From NCBI RefSeq assembly GCF_947260015.1, contig NZ_CAMYOM010000014.1:1-50573 (forward strand): DNA of 50,573 nt, in the 5' to 3' direction. Source of the stretch: an uncultured Eudoraea sp. (lineage in GTDB: Bacteria > Bacteroidota > Bacteroidia > Flavobacteriales > Flavobacteriaceae). Shown piece by piece: positions 27,306 to 36,561 of this stretch (the stretch's first letter is position 1; each line of letters starts with the position of its first letter). The position numbers and the translations under genes are program-made. Below the pieces are notes generated by a model. That model was not told where the DNA came from. It saw nothing but the letters and a program-made list of their open reading frames with translations, and did no database searches.

Positions 27306-27881
27306 ATGAAGATCATTACGGCAAAGACCGGCCTTATACTTATGGCTGCTTTCTTTTTCATTTCTTTTGCAAAAGCTCAAAAAAAACGTAGTAACACCAA
27401 TACCCGGAATCAATTTCCGGAAGCATTATATTCAAGCCTTGAATATCGATTGATAGGCCCTTTTCGGGGAGGGAGATCTGCTGCGGTTACAGGAGTGCCG
27501 GGAGAGCCAAATCTATTTTATTTTGGTGCCACAGGTGGCGGTGTATGGAAAACAACTGACGGCGGCAGGAGTTGGGAAAATATTTCAGATGGTTTTTTTG
27601 GTGGCAGTATAGGCGCAGTGGAAGTGGCAAAAAGTGACCCAAATGTTATTTATGTTGGCGGTGGTGAAAAGACTTTGCTAGGCAATGTTTCTTCCGGTTA
27701 TGGCGTCTGGAAAACCGAAGATGCCGGCAAAACATGGAAGTCTGTAGGCCTTGAAAAAAGCAGACAAGGTTCAGGTATCCGAATTCATCCAAATAACCCG
27801 GATTTTAATAAAAAAATATGGAAGACTGGAATAGGGGCAATTAAATATTACAGATTATGGGAGAATACTATAATTATATAA
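27306..27881 (+). pseudogene. truncated BNR/VPS10 (sortilin-like) repeat protein
   Basis: The first 160 or so residues match the start of the long secreted VPS10/BNR-repeat proteins of Bacteroidota (usually around 1000 residues): signal peptide ending FAKAQ, then YRLIGPFRGGRSAAVTGVPG, GATGGGVWKTTDGGRSWENI and VWKTEDAGKTWKSVGLEK. Similarity stops abruptly after IRIHPNNPD; the last 20-odd residues are unrelated and the frame ends inside the first codons of hemJ (25 bp overlap). I infer a deletion of some 2.5 kb removing the rest of this gene up to just before hemJ. The exact ancestral length is an estimate from the family. Confidence 0.82.
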
Positions 27882-28408
27882 AGGCACTGCATCTAATATT
27901 TGTTGTAACATGGTTTGCCGGTTTATTTTATATACCCAGATTGTTTATTTATCATATTGAAGCAACCGATAAGCCTTCTCCTGATAAAGAAATACTTTCT
28001 GATCAACTCAAGCTAATGACAAAACGGTTATGGTACATAATTACATGGCCTTCAGCAATTTTATGTACAATATTTGCCATCTGGTTGTTGTTGTTAATAC
28101 CAGCCTGGTTAGATCAACCATGGATGCTTATTAAGTTGTTCTTTGTAGTATTACTAATTGCTTATCATTGGAAAACACATTTAATATATCTTCAATTACA
28201 GCGCGATGAAATAAAATATACTTCCAATTTTATGCGTATTTGGAATGAAGGTGCCACTGTGATATTGTTTGCGGTTACTTTTTTGGTTATATTAAAGGGT
28301 ACTTTCAATTGGATTTTTGGGGTTTTGGGGATTATTGTCCTTGGAATTCTTCTGATGCTTGGTATACGGCTGTATAAGAGGATTAGAGATAAGAATCCCG
28401 ACGCTTAA
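27857..28408 (+). CDS. hemJ: protoporphyrinogen IX oxidase, HemJ type
   Basis: A 183-residue membrane protein with four to five hydrophobic helices that oxidises protoporphyrinogen IX to protoporphyrin IX, the step between HemF and HemH. The two functional residues known for HemJ are present: His12 in IKALHLIFVVTWFAGLFY and Lys93 in WMLIKLFFVVLLIAYHW. No HemG or HemY was seen, so this is the oxidase for the pathway encoded here. Its start codon lies inside the tail of the truncated BNR frame, so its own promoter may have been lost and replaced by that of the broken gene. Confidence 0.95.
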   Translation: MGEYYNYIKALHLIFVVTWFAGLFYIPRLFIYHIEATDKPSPDKEILSDQLKLMTKRLWYIITWPSAILCTIFAIWLLLLIPAWLDQPWMLIKLFFVVLLIAYHWKTHLIYLQLQRDEIKYTSNFMRIWNEGATVILFAVTFLVILKGTFNWIFGVLGIIVLGILLMLGIRLYKRIRDKNPDA

Positions 28409-28453
28409 TTCGCTTTAATTTGAGGAATTTGATAGGCGGCTTTGGCTTGATTA

Positions 28454-29935
28454 TTGCTATCTTTAAACTCAAATCAGGAGTCCTTGCTTAGAAAGTTATC
28501 CCTTAGATCCCAAATTTTTGTCGCTATGATTTTACTGGTGGTTATAGCATCGGTATTAATAGCAGGGGTTACTATATACCAATATAGGGAGCAATCTAAA
28601 GATTATCACCAGGTCCGTTTGGAACGGAAGGAGGGTCAGATAAAACAGAGCATAGCTTATACTTTAGAGGAAACCACTTATCCGGTTACTACAGAAAATC
28701 TCGCGCTGATATTTAAAGATGAAATTTATCGGATTGCTGATGTCCAAAATGTTAATTTCAATATTTATGACCTTGACGGGAATTTAATCAAGAGTTCAAT
28801 ACCAAGATTCAGAAATGATTCCATATCTCTTCACCTGGGAGCGGAAATAATTAATATGTTATCAAATACAGCAGACAAGCGTTATGTTCTCGACGATACT
28901 GCTGCGGGGGATAAATATCAGGCTTCATATACCTACATAAACGATGATAAATTTAAACCAATTGGTATATTAAACCTCCCATATTTTCAGGATAACTCCT
29001 TTAACGACATGGAACTCAAGGAATTTCTGATGCGTCTGAGTGTTGTATATCTGTTTATGTTACTTATTGCCATTATTCTGGCTTATTTTATTTCAAAATA
29101 CATAACCCGTTCTTTACAAACCATTTCTGAGAAGATTACGCAGACCGACCTAACGAAAAGAAATGAAAAAATCCTTATTGAAAATCCGGGACACGAAATA
29201 GGAAAACTCATTAATTCATACAATGATATGATTGATGAATTAGAAATAAGCGCAGCAAAATTAGCGCGGAATGAAAGGGAACAGGCTTGGCGCGAGATGG
29301 CCAAGCAAGTAGCTCATGAAATAAAAAACCCCCTAACTCCTATGCGCTTAAGTGTTCAAAGTTTTGAAAGAAAATTTAATCCGGAGGATCCAGAAGTACA
29401 AACCAAAGTAACCGAATATTCCAGGACTTTGATACAACAAATAGATACAATGAGCAGCATTGCTTCTGCTTTTTCCAACTTTGCCGAAATGCCCGCTCAG
29501 CAGAATGAAAATTTAAATGTGGTAAAAATAGTCAAACTGGCGTTGGACATTTTTAATGAGAAATACATACATTTTATTGCAGATGAAGAGGAAATTATTG
29601 CCAAGTTAGACCGTACCCAATTGATACGTGTAATTACCAATTTGGTGAAGAATGCAATACAAGCAGTTCCGGAAGTAGAATCACCAAGAATATTAGTTTC
29701 GGTGGTTTCACAGGGTGATAAAGTAAAAATATCAGTGGCGGACAATGGTATTGGAATTCAGGGTGGCTTTAAGGATAAAGTGTTTGAACCCAAGTTTACA
29801 ACTAAAACCAGCGGGATGGGATTAGGCCTTGGCATGGTGAAAAATATTGTTGAAACCTATAGCGGGACTATTAATTTTACATCACAGCCTGGAAAAGGTA
29901 CAGTATTCACCGTTATGTTTCCAAAAGACGCATAA
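28454..29935 (+). CDS. sensor histidine kinase, NtrY-like
   Basis: About 480-490 residues: N-terminal membrane helix (LRSQIFVAMILLVVIASVL), a periplasmic segment, second helix near residue 200 (VYLFMLLIAIILAYFI), HAMP region, HisKA with phospho-acceptor His about residue 288 (VAHEIKNPLTPMRL), and HATPase_c with N box (LIRVITNLVKNAIQAVPE), G1 DNGIGIQGG and G2 GMGLGLGMVKNI. No ATG is available before the first helix; an in-frame stop lies at 28448, so the start is TTG at 28454 or TTG at 28484. No response regulator is adjacent. It lies 45 bp after hemJ and 20 bp before the enoyl-CoA hydratase gene. Signal unknown. Confidence 0.9.
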   Translation: MLSLNSNQESLLRKLSLRSQIFVAMILLVVIASVLIAGVTIYQYREQSKDYHQVRLERKEGQIKQSIAYTLEETTYPVTTENLALIFKDEIYRIADVQNVNFNIYDLDGNLIKSSIPRFRNDSISLHLGAEIINMLSNTADKRYVLDDTAAGDKYQASYTYINDDKFKPIGILNLPYFQDNSFNDMELKEFLMRLSVVYLFMLLIAIILAYFISKYITRSLQTISEKITQTDLTKRNEKILIENPGHEIGKLINSYNDMIDELEISAAKLARNEREQAWREMAKQVAHEIKNPLTPMRLSVQSFERKFNPEDPEVQTKVTEYSRTLIQQIDTMSSIASAFSNFAEMPAQQNENLNVVKIVKLALDIFNEKYIHFIADEEEIIAKLDRTQLIRVITNLVKNAIQAVPEVESPRILVSVVSQGDKVKISVADNGIGIQGGFKDKVFEPKFTTKTSGMGLGLGMVKNIVETYSGTINFTSQPGKGTVFTVMFPKDA

Positions 29936-29955
29936 AATTAACAAAATAACTACAA

Positions 29956-30738
29956 ATGAACTTTGAAAATATCCTGATAGAGCTTAATAGTAGCCTCGCA
30001 ACAGTTATTATTAACAGGCCAAAAAAACTGAATGCGTTAAACAGAGCAACGATCAAGGACTTAAGTAAGGCATTTAAGACTCTGGATAAGGATAAAACGA
30101 TACGAGCCATTATACTCACCGGGAGTGGCGAAAAAGCGTTTGTCGCCGGAGCGGATATTTCAGAGTTTGCAAACTATTCCGTAAAGGAAGGCAAAGAACT
30201 TGCAGCAAAAGGGCAGCAGGCTCTTTTTAACCTTATAGATAACTTATCTACTCCTGTCATTGCAGCTATAAACGGTTTTGCGCTTGGCGGCGGACTGGAA
30301 TTAGCCATGGCCTGTCATTTCAGAATTGCCAGTAATAACGCCAAAATGGGCCTGCCTGAAGTTTCTCTTGGGGTGATTCCAGGTTATGGTGGAACGCAAC
30401 GCTTACCCCAATTAATTGGAAAAGGCAGGGCGATGGAACTTATAATGTCAGCGGGAATGATTGAAGCAGAAAAAGCTTTATCCTACGGTCTGGTAAATTA
30501 TGTGGTTCCTCAAGAAGAACTTCTACCACTATGTCTTAAAATAGCAGGCAGAATAACGAATAACTCTCCTGTTGCCATTTCTTATGCAATAAAAGCGGTA
30601 AATGCGGGTTTTATGAGTAATGCGAAAGGGTTTGAAACCGAGATAAATGCATTTGGAAGCTGTTTTGGAACAGCCGATTTTAGAGAAGGCACTACTGCCT
30701 TTTTAGAAAAAAGAAAAGCAGAATTTCCCGGAACCTGA
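29956..30738 (+). CDS. enoyl-CoA hydratase/isomerase
   Basis: A 260-residue crotonase-fold enzyme. The oxyanion-hole segments are FVAGADISEFANYS (about residues 61-74) and INGFALGGGLELAMAC, and both catalytic glutamates of hydratases are present, in LGGGLELAMAC and in MGLPEVSLGVIPGYGGTQRL. It should hydrate trans-2-enoyl-CoA thioesters in fatty-acid or amino-acid breakdown; chain-length preference is not deducible. There is no other beta-oxidation gene next to it. It probably shares a transcript with the upstream kinase and the downstream secreted protein gene (24 bp gap). Confidence 0.93.
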   Translation: MNFENILIELNSSLATVIINRPKKLNALNRATIKDLSKAFKTLDKDKTIRAIILTGSGEKAFVAGADISEFANYSVKEGKELAAKGQQALFNLIDNLSTPVIAAINGFALGGGLELAMACHFRIASNNAKMGLPEVSLGVIPGYGGTQRLPQLIGKGRAMELIMSAGMIEAEKALSYGLVNYVVPQEELLPLCLKIAGRITNNSPVAISYAIKAVNAGFMSNAKGFETEINAFGSCFGTADFREGTTAFLEKRKAEFPGT

Positions 30739-30762
30739 TGAGCTTAAAATTCATTATCTATC

Positions 30763-32313
30763 ATGAAAATTCGTTTTATCATATTTTTTGCAGTTTTTAC
30801 TGCAAGCTTTATCTACGCCCAAAACATGCCTATTTCTTATGATTTTGGAGAAAAGTATGACGACAGATATAAGTATTCCAATTTAGTCTCCATTTCTGAA
30901 GATGGAACAGGCGGAACAGTTTTGGTAAGATCTTACTTTACAGGAATGATCCTGAAGCCTAAGGGTTATTTTATAGAGCATTATAATAAAGATCTTGAAC
31001 TGGTCTCAGAATATAATTATAAATTAAAAGGACCTGATCTTATAGAGGGTTACTTAAAAAACGGGCAATTATATTTACTGTTCTTGGATTATAACTTTGA
31101 AACTATGTCATATGATTATATAGTTCACCGAAGTCCAATATCAGATTTTAATTTTACCCAGGAGAAGTTACTCTCAATTCGGTCAGATCAGGTAAAACAA
31201 CCATACGACCGCAACTATTACAACAGAAATTTTTCGTCTGGTTTTACCACAACGGCCTTATTTAACGATGATAAAAGCGCATTTATAATTAGCACACATT
31301 TTAAGAAGGGAAAGATTAATAAACACAATATTTATTTATTTAATGCTTCGCTTAAAAAGATATTCGAACAGGATTTTTCTAAAGAAATAGAAGATAAGAA
31401 CTATGCTTTTGAAAATATAGTGGTCTCCCCAAACATGGAACGTGCTTATATAATTGGTAAGGCTTATTTTAAAAAGAAAAGATTTTCCGCTTTGGAACGT
31501 AAATTTCAGTATGAACTTATTATGCTGACTAAACAAGGCGCCACTACACAAAACTTTGACGGTCCCGGAAAATACTCTGAATCTCTAAAACCAATTCTTC
31601 GTGACGGGAATCTTATTTGTGTTGGGTTTTATGCTGATCGAAAGGATAACAGGTATAATGGGTTGGGCTATTTTAAATTAGACCCAATAACACTTGAAGT
31701 CCAAATAAGGAAATACAATCCTTTTTCAAATCAGTTTATGTCAGACAAGTTTGGAAAAGAGGACGCAGAGCACGTAAAGAACCTGGTATTTAAAAGTGTA
31801 AGCTTTACACAGGATGACGAAATACTCTTTAATGCAGAGGAGTATTTTGTTACATCCAGTGTACAGGCAAATTCAAGTGGAGGCAGACTAAGGGTGGAAC
31901 GTTTTCATTATAATGATATAGTGAGTGCAAAGCTCAATCTAAAAGGAGAAATGCTTTGGGCAAGAAATATTAATAAAGCTGAAGTAACACAGGGTGATGG
32001 CGCCTATGCATCCTATTGTTCCTATACCAAAAATGATAACACCTACTTTTTTATAAGTAGCTCGGCTGAAAATCCTCAATTACTCAATAATGAACGTATA
32101 ATTTTTAAACAGGGCTTGAGCAGGAATAGAAATGTCTTTGTAATCCAATTAGACAAACATGGTAAAATGAGTTATGAAAAAATTATTGATGATAAAGAAG
32201 CTCGCTTGCCGCTTATGGTTTCAAAACCTCTAATGGACTTCAATGATAACGCGGTTTTGTTTTATGCTAAAAGAGGAACCAAAAAACAATTAGTGCATGT
32301 CTCTATCAATTAA
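30763..32313 (+). CDS. secreted protein of unknown function
   Basis: A 516-residue protein with a signal peptide (MKIRFIIFFAVFTASFIYAQ). The rest is rich in short beta strands with aromatic residues and charged turns (for example YIVHRSPISDFNFTQ, ARNINKAEVTQGDGAYASY), which suggests a beta-propeller or similar repeat fold, but no catalytic motif is evident and I recognise no named family. No C-terminal type IX sorting domain is apparent. It is 24 bp downstream of the enoyl-CoA hydratase gene and 47 bp upstream of the radical SAM gene. Confidence 0.75.
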   Translation: MKIRFIIFFAVFTASFIYAQNMPISYDFGEKYDDRYKYSNLVSISEDGTGGTVLVRSYFTGMILKPKGYFIEHYNKDLELVSEYNYKLKGPDLIEGYLKNGQLYLLFLDYNFETMSYDYIVHRSPISDFNFTQEKLLSIRSDQVKQPYDRNYYNRNFSSGFTTTALFNDDKSAFIISTHFKKGKINKHNIYLFNASLKKIFEQDFSKEIEDKNYAFENIVVSPNMERAYIIGKAYFKKKRFSALERKFQYELIMLTKQGATTQNFDGPGKYSESLKPILRDGNLICVGFYADRKDNRYNGLGYFKLDPITLEVQIRKYNPFSNQFMSDKFGKEDAEHVKNLVFKSVSFTQDDEILFNAEEYFVTSSVQANSSGGRLRVERFHYNDIVSAKLNLKGEMLWARNINKAEVTQGDGAYASYCSYTKNDNTYFFISSSAENPQLLNNERIIFKQGLSRNRNVFVIQLDKHGKMSYEKIIDDKEARLPLMVSKPLMDFNDNAVLFYAKRGTKKQLVHVSIN

Positions 32314-32360
32314 ATTGTGTCAATAGGAATAATTCCATAAATTTGGAATAAATCCATATA

Positions 32361-33437
32361 TTGAAACAAAAAGATTTTATTAAGGGAAGAGGCGCACAGC
32401 AAAATACTCCAAACAAATTTCTTAAACATATACACGAAATTCAGCAAGATTTTCTTGAATTTTGCAGAAAGGAAGGCGAGGAGGCCACACAAAGGAAAAC
32501 ACAATACTTGCCTGTTTTCCCTAAAACAATTGTAAATAAAGTTACCAGCCCGGACGTTGGGATGGAATACTCAATGAATCCTTATCAGGGCTGTGAACAT
32601 GGCTGTATTTACTGCTATGCAAGAAATACGCATGAATATTGGGGCTTAAGTGCCGGTTTAGATTTTGAACAAAAGATTTTGGTAAAGAAAGATGCTGCAA
32701 AGCTTCTTGAGGCTAAATTAAAAAGTGCTGGATGGAAGGCTTCCACCATTGTGCTTTCTGGAAATACAGATTGTTACCAACCTGCAGAACAGGAATTTAA
32801 AATTACAAGAGCTTGCCTCGAAGTATTTTTAAGGTACCGCCATCCCGTAGGAATTATCACTAAGAATTCTTTGATGTTAAGGGATATAGATTTGTTAAAG
32901 GAATTGAACTATCACGGGCTGGTTGGAGTAAACATCTCCATTACATCGCTCTCGGAAAACACTCGAAGAATTCTAGAACCCAGGACAACAACTATTAAAA
33001 AACGTCTTGAAACAATTGCCATTTTAGCTGAGAACAAAATCCCTGTTAACGCCATGCTAGCGCCAATTATTCCGGGAATAAACAGTCATGAAATTATAAA
33101 TTTGGCAAAGGTGGCTGCTGACCATGGAGCCTCATCTTTTGCCTATACTATAGTCAGATTGAATGGCGCTATTGGTCTTATTTTTACAGATTGGATAAGG
33201 AAAGTCATGCCTGACAGGGCAGAAAAGGTATTGAGCCTTATAGCATCATGCCATGGGGGTAAATTAAATGACAGCAGATTTGGTTTACGAAGCAAGGGAG
33301 AAGGCAATATTGCGCACCAAATACAGGAAATGGCCAAATTGGCTAAATTGAGATATTATAAGGGAAGATCATTTCCCAAATTAAACAGGGAATTACACGA
33401 AGAATATAAAAAAGGCCAATGGAAGTTGTTCAACTAG
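32361..33437 (+). CDS. PA0069-family radical SAM protein
   Basis: A 358-residue radical SAM enzyme of the PA0069/Rv2578c family. The Cx3Cx2C cluster motif is in NPYQGCEHGCIYCYARNTHE (about residues 73-92), followed by VVLSGNTDCYQPAEQE-like substrate region (here IVLSGNTDCYQPAEQE) and RRILEPRTTTIKKRLE. The family has a 4Fe-4S cluster and uses S-adenosylmethionine to form radicals; some members are thought to relate to DNA repair (spore-photoproduct-lyase-like), but the reaction is not established. The start is TTG at 32361, which agrees with the usual N-terminus (KGRGAQ). A hairpin terminator follows immediately. Confidence 0.9.
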   Translation: MKQKDFIKGRGAQQNTPNKFLKHIHEIQQDFLEFCRKEGEEATQRKTQYLPVFPKTIVNKVTSPDVGMEYSMNPYQGCEHGCIYCYARNTHEYWGLSAGLDFEQKILVKKDAAKLLEAKLKSAGWKASTIVLSGNTDCYQPAEQEFKITRACLEVFLRYRHPVGIITKNSLMLRDIDLLKELNYHGLVGVNISITSLSENTRRILEPRTTTIKKRLETIAILAENKIPVNAMLAPIIPGINSHEIINLAKVAADHGASSFAYTIVRLNGAIGLIFTDWIRKVMPDRAEKVLSLIASCHGGKLNDSRFGLRSKGEGNIAHQIQEMAKLAKLRYYKGRSFPKLNRELHEEYKKGQWKLFN

Positions 33438-33450
33438 GCCTCCTTTTTTT
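33408..33450 (+). terminator. intrinsic terminator after the radical SAM gene
   Basis: AAAAAAGGCC (33408-33417) pairs in part with GGCCTCCTTTTTTT (33437-33450), enclosing a second perfect stem AGTTG/CAACT (33424-33435 region), and ends in seven T residues. The 5' arm lies within the last codons of the radical SAM gene. The A-tract on the left could let it act in both directions, for the convergent oxidoreductase gene too. Confidence 0.6.
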
Positions 33451-33494
33451 GTTGCTATCTATGACTTATAGGTTATCAAATAGAACATTTCCTC

Positions 33495-34904
33495 CTAACT
33501 AAGTTCCCATCCCTTACGATAAGAGCCTTTTACCCATTCATTGGCTTTCTCGTAATTAGTAACCCTCATATTCTCCCCATCCCATAGTATTTTGCGTCTA
33601 CCCGGATATGTAAATTCCCGGCCAGTTTCATTTGGTTCTTTATACTGAAAAGACTTTATGGCAAGGTTCCCCATTAAAACAGCCTCTGTCAAAGGTCCTG
33701 AACGCTTAAAATCTGAGGAAGTCTCCGAGCCGTCAAAACAAGCTTCCACCCAATTACTTTGATGCCCACCGGTATCACCTGTTATTCTTTTTAAATAAGG
33801 TTCAGGCGCATTTATCTGTTGCATCCGCTCAGAAGGTAACAACCGGGCATTTCTGGAATAAGTATCACAAACTAAAATTCCCCTGGAGCCGTAAAAGACC
33901 GTTCCTCCGTCCGTATCTCCAATTTTTTCATCATCTTTAAGTTCATCTGGTAAATCTGGCATCATTCCGCCATCATACCAGTTTAGTGCAATATCTCCAT
34001 GCTCAGCGGTATTGAATTTAAGTCTAACCAAAGAAGAAGCAGGACAGGACTCACTATAGTCAGCTTCAATAAAGTCAGCTGCCCAATTCGTAGTGCAACT
34101 AGCTTCAGCCTCTGTGGGATAGCCAAGGTCTAGCACTCCAAAAGGAGTTTCCATGATATGACAACCCATATCACCTAGCGCCCCGGTTCCAAAATCCCAC
34201 CAGCCTCGCCATTTAAAAGGAAGATAGGATTCATTATAGTCACGCATTGCTGCAGGACCTAACCATAAATCCCAATCGAGTCCTTGCGGAATAGGATCTA
34301 CCTGGGTAGGTACCGGAATTCCCTGGGGCCATATCGGCCTGTTCGTCCAGCAATCAACTCTTTCCACCTTTCCAATTACCCCTGATTTTATCCATTCCTT
34401 GGCTTCACGGCTTCCATCACTGGAAGCACCCTGATTTCCCATTTGGGTGACAATACCATTTTCCCGTGCAACTTGTGTCATTAATCTTGCCTCCTCAATA
34501 TTGTGGGTTAGCGGTTTTTCTACGTAGGCATGTTTTTTCTCGCGCATAAAAGGCAAAGCAATAGAGGCGTGTGTATGATCTGGGGTAGCCACCATAATGG
34601 CATCTATTTCATTCAAATGGTTGTCAAATACCTTTCTAAAGTCCTTGTAGCGTTTTGCTTCTGGGTATTTTATATAACTCTCTGCTGCTCTGCGGTCATC
34701 TACATCACATAGAGTAACATACTTCACCTTATTTGTATTATCAAGACCGTTCATAACCCCTGCACCACGACCACCCACACCAAAAGCCGAGACATATAAT
34801 GTATCACTGGGAGGCACATGACCTTTCCCGAGAACAAAGCTGGGGACAATTGAAAAAGCAGTAGAAGATGCAGCTACTTTCTTGACAAATATTCTTCTTT
34901 TCAT
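33495..34904 (-). CDS. Gfo/Idh/MocA-family oxidoreductase, Tat-exported
   Basis: A 469-residue NAD(P)-dependent oxidoreductase. The N-terminus MKRRIFVKKVAASSTAFSIV has the twin-arginine pattern, so the folded enzyme is probably exported with its cofactor. The Rossmann glycine motif is FGVGGRGAGVMN (about residues 41-52), followed by IMVATPDHTHASIALPFM and the catalytic EKPLTHNIEEARLM motif. A GFO_IDH_MocA C-terminal-like region follows. Exported members of this family in Bacteroidota act on sugars, inositols or glycosides; the substrate is not predictable. It is a single gene flanked by convergent and upstream intergenic DNA. Confidence 0.9.
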   Translation of the reverse strand: MKRRIFVKKVAASSTAFSIVPSFVLGKGHVPPSDTLYVSAFGVGGRGAGVMNGLDNTNKVKYVTLCDVDDRRAAESYIKYPEAKRYKDFRKVFDNHLNEIDAIMVATPDHTHASIALPFMREKKHAYVEKPLTHNIEEARLMTQVARENGIVTQMGNQGASSDGSREAKEWIKSGVIGKVERVDCWTNRPIWPQGIPVPTQVDPIPQGLDWDLWLGPAAMRDYNESYLPFKWRGWWDFGTGALGDMGCHIMETPFGVLDLGYPTEAEASCTTNWAADFIEADYSESCPASSLVRLKFNTAEHGDIALNWYDGGMMPDLPDELKDDEKIGDTDGGTVFYGSRGILVCDTYSRNARLLPSERMQQINAPEPYLKRITGDTGGHQSNWVEACFDGSETSSDFKRSGPLTEAVLMGNLAIKSFQYKEPNETGREFTYPGRRKILWDGENMRVTNYEKANEWVKGSYRKGWELS

Positions 34905-35018
34905 AGTGGAGTAGATTTCAAAATAAGGATTTAATATACAAAAAAATAGGACTTACTCTGGTATAGTTGAGTTGGATGGTTAATTTCTATAAAATAATGT
35001 ACTTAAATGAAAAATATG

Positions 35019-35678
35019 CTATTTTAAACCTTCCCATTCCTGATAGAATTGGTCAAGGTAACTGAGCATAAAGTCGTGCCTTTTTTCTGCGAGCTTTTTG
35101 CCGGCGGGCGTATTCATCTTTTCTTTTAAGAGTAGCAATTTTTCATAAAAGTGATTGATTGTAGGTGCACTTGACTTCTTATATTCATCCTTGCTCATCG
35201 CGATATTTACGGTAATTTTAGGATTATATAGTTCCCTGTTTTTAAAACCACCATAGTTAAATGCCCGGGCAATTCCTATAGCCCCAATCGCATCTAATCT
35301 GTCCGCATCCTGTACTATCTGTAATTCAATAGAATTAAAGGGTTTACTCGTGTTGGACAGACTATTTTTAAATGATACATTCTCTATAATATTTATGACG
35401 TGCACTCGGCTTAATTCATCTACATTGTGTTCTTTCAGGAATTCAGAAGCTATTTTAGGCCCCAGAGTTTCGTCCCCTTCATGAAACTTAGAATCTGCAA
35501 TATCATGTAAAAGTGCCGCCAGTTGAACTATAAATAAATTGGCATTTTCTTTTTTAGCTATATGAATAGAATTTGCCAATACCCTTTTTGTATGATACCA
35601 ATCATGGCCTCCTTCAGCTCCTTTAAACCTTTGTTTGACAAAGTCTTTTGTCTTTTTTAAAATCGCTTTCCTGTTCAT
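35019..35678 (-). CDS. HD-domain phosphohydrolase
   Basis: A 219-residue HD-superfamily metal-dependent phosphohydrolase resembling YedJ-type proteins. Metal ligands are visible in HDWYHTKRVLANSIHIAKKE (about residues 24-43), LAALLHDIADSKFHEGDE (HD pair about residues 58-59) and the later QDADRLDAIGAIG aspartate. It probably hydrolyses nucleotides or other phosphate esters; the substrate is unknown. The start ATG shares its A with the stop codon of the acyltransferase gene (TAATG), so the two are translationally coupled. Confidence 0.88.
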   Translation of the reverse strand: MNRKAILKKTKDFVKQRFKGAEGGHDWYHTKRVLANSIHIAKKENANLFIVQLAALLHDIADSKFHEGDETLGPKIASEFLKEHNVDELSRVHVINIIENVSFKNSLSNTSKPFNSIELQIVQDADRLDAIGAIGIARAFNYGGFKNRELYNPKITVNIAMSKDEYKKSSAPTINHFYEKLLLLKEKMNTPAGKKLAEKRHDFMLSYLDQFYQEWEGLK

Positions 35679-36412
35679 TAAAAAGAAGTTACGCCACTAG
35701 TTATATCTTGTTCTACCTTTTCAATCAATTCATCTGGATTTCCACTATTATTGAGCGGCTGATGTACCTTGAAGATTAAATGTGATCCTATCCCGTATGG
35801 AAATTTGCCGTAACGAAGCATTTTCCATGAATTATTGATACTTATGGGAACTATTAATGCGGAGGGTGCTTGTTTCATAAGAACTTTTAAGCCCGTTGTT
35901 TGGAATTTTTTTGGATGTCCGGTCCGGCTTCTTGTACCTTCAGGAAAAATGACCGCGCTTCTGTTATATTTTTCTATATAACGGCCAAGTTTAGATATTT
36001 CAGTAAGGGCTTGTTTGGCATCCTTTCTATCAATAAGTGCAGATCCACCATGCCTTAGATTGTATGAAACGCTGGGAATGCCTTTTCCCAGTTCTATTTT
36101 GCTCACAAATTTAGGGTGATGTACGCGCATATACCATATTATAGGCGGAATATCATTCATACTTTGGTGGTTCGTAACAATAATAAGGGGCCTGTCTTTA
36201 GGAATTTTGTAGGGATTGGTAAAAGTATACCTGGTACCCAGAACATGGGTGCATCTTAATAATAATAAATTGAGAATACTTACACTTTTTTTGTGGGCAT
36301 TATATCCAAATAGATTAAAGCAAATCCATTGAATTGGATGAAAAACAAGAAGAACTATCCCAAAAAAGATAAAATATAATACCGTAAGCGGATAAGCCAA
36401 TATTTTTTGCAT
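35678..36412 (-). CDS. lysophospholipid acyltransferase (PlsC family)
   Basis: A 244-residue membrane-associated acyltransferase. An N-terminal membrane helix (YPLTVLYFIFFGIVLLVF) precedes the HxxxxD catalytic motif in IVTNHQSMNDIPPIIW (about residues 79-94) and the acceptor-binding FPEGTRSRTGHPKKFQ. It likely acylates 1-acyl-glycerol-3-phosphate to phosphatidate in phospholipid synthesis; other lyso-lipid acceptors are possible. The start codon lies only 12 bp beyond a strong hairpin terminator (36424-36453), so its transcript must begin within or read through that element. It overlaps the HD gene by 1 bp. Confidence 0.9.
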   Translation of the reverse strand: MQKILAYPLTVLYFIFFGIVLLVFHPIQWICFNLFGYNAHKKSVSILNLLLLRCTHVLGTRYTFTNPYKIPKDRPLIIVTNHQSMNDIPPIIWYMRVHHPKFVSKIELGKGIPSVSYNLRHGGSALIDRKDAKQALTEISKLGRYIEKYNRSAVIFPEGTRSRTGHPKKFQTTGLKVLMKQAPSALIVPISINNSWKMLRYGKFPYGIGSHLIFKVHQPLNNSGNPDELIEKVEQDITSGVTSF

Positions 36413-36423
36413 GACACAAAAAT

Positions 36424-36453
36424 AAAAAACCGCTCCTATAGAAGCGGTTTTTT
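36424..36453 (-). terminator. bidirectional hairpin terminator
   Basis: AAAAAACCGCT (36424-36434) and AGCGGTTTTTT (36443-36453) are a perfect 11-bp inverted repeat with an 8-nt loop and end in a T-run on either strand. On the minus strand it lies about 110 bp after the bacilliredoxin gene and would end its transcript. It also sits 12 bp before the plsC-like start codon. Confidence 0.8.
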
Positions 36454-36561
36454 ACAAATATTTATACGAACTAAAAAGTTTTTAGGCCAAATCAGGTTTT
36501 ATGAATACAAATGAAATCCTTAATAAAATCGAGGGAAATTGTGATAAATGACCCGGTTATT

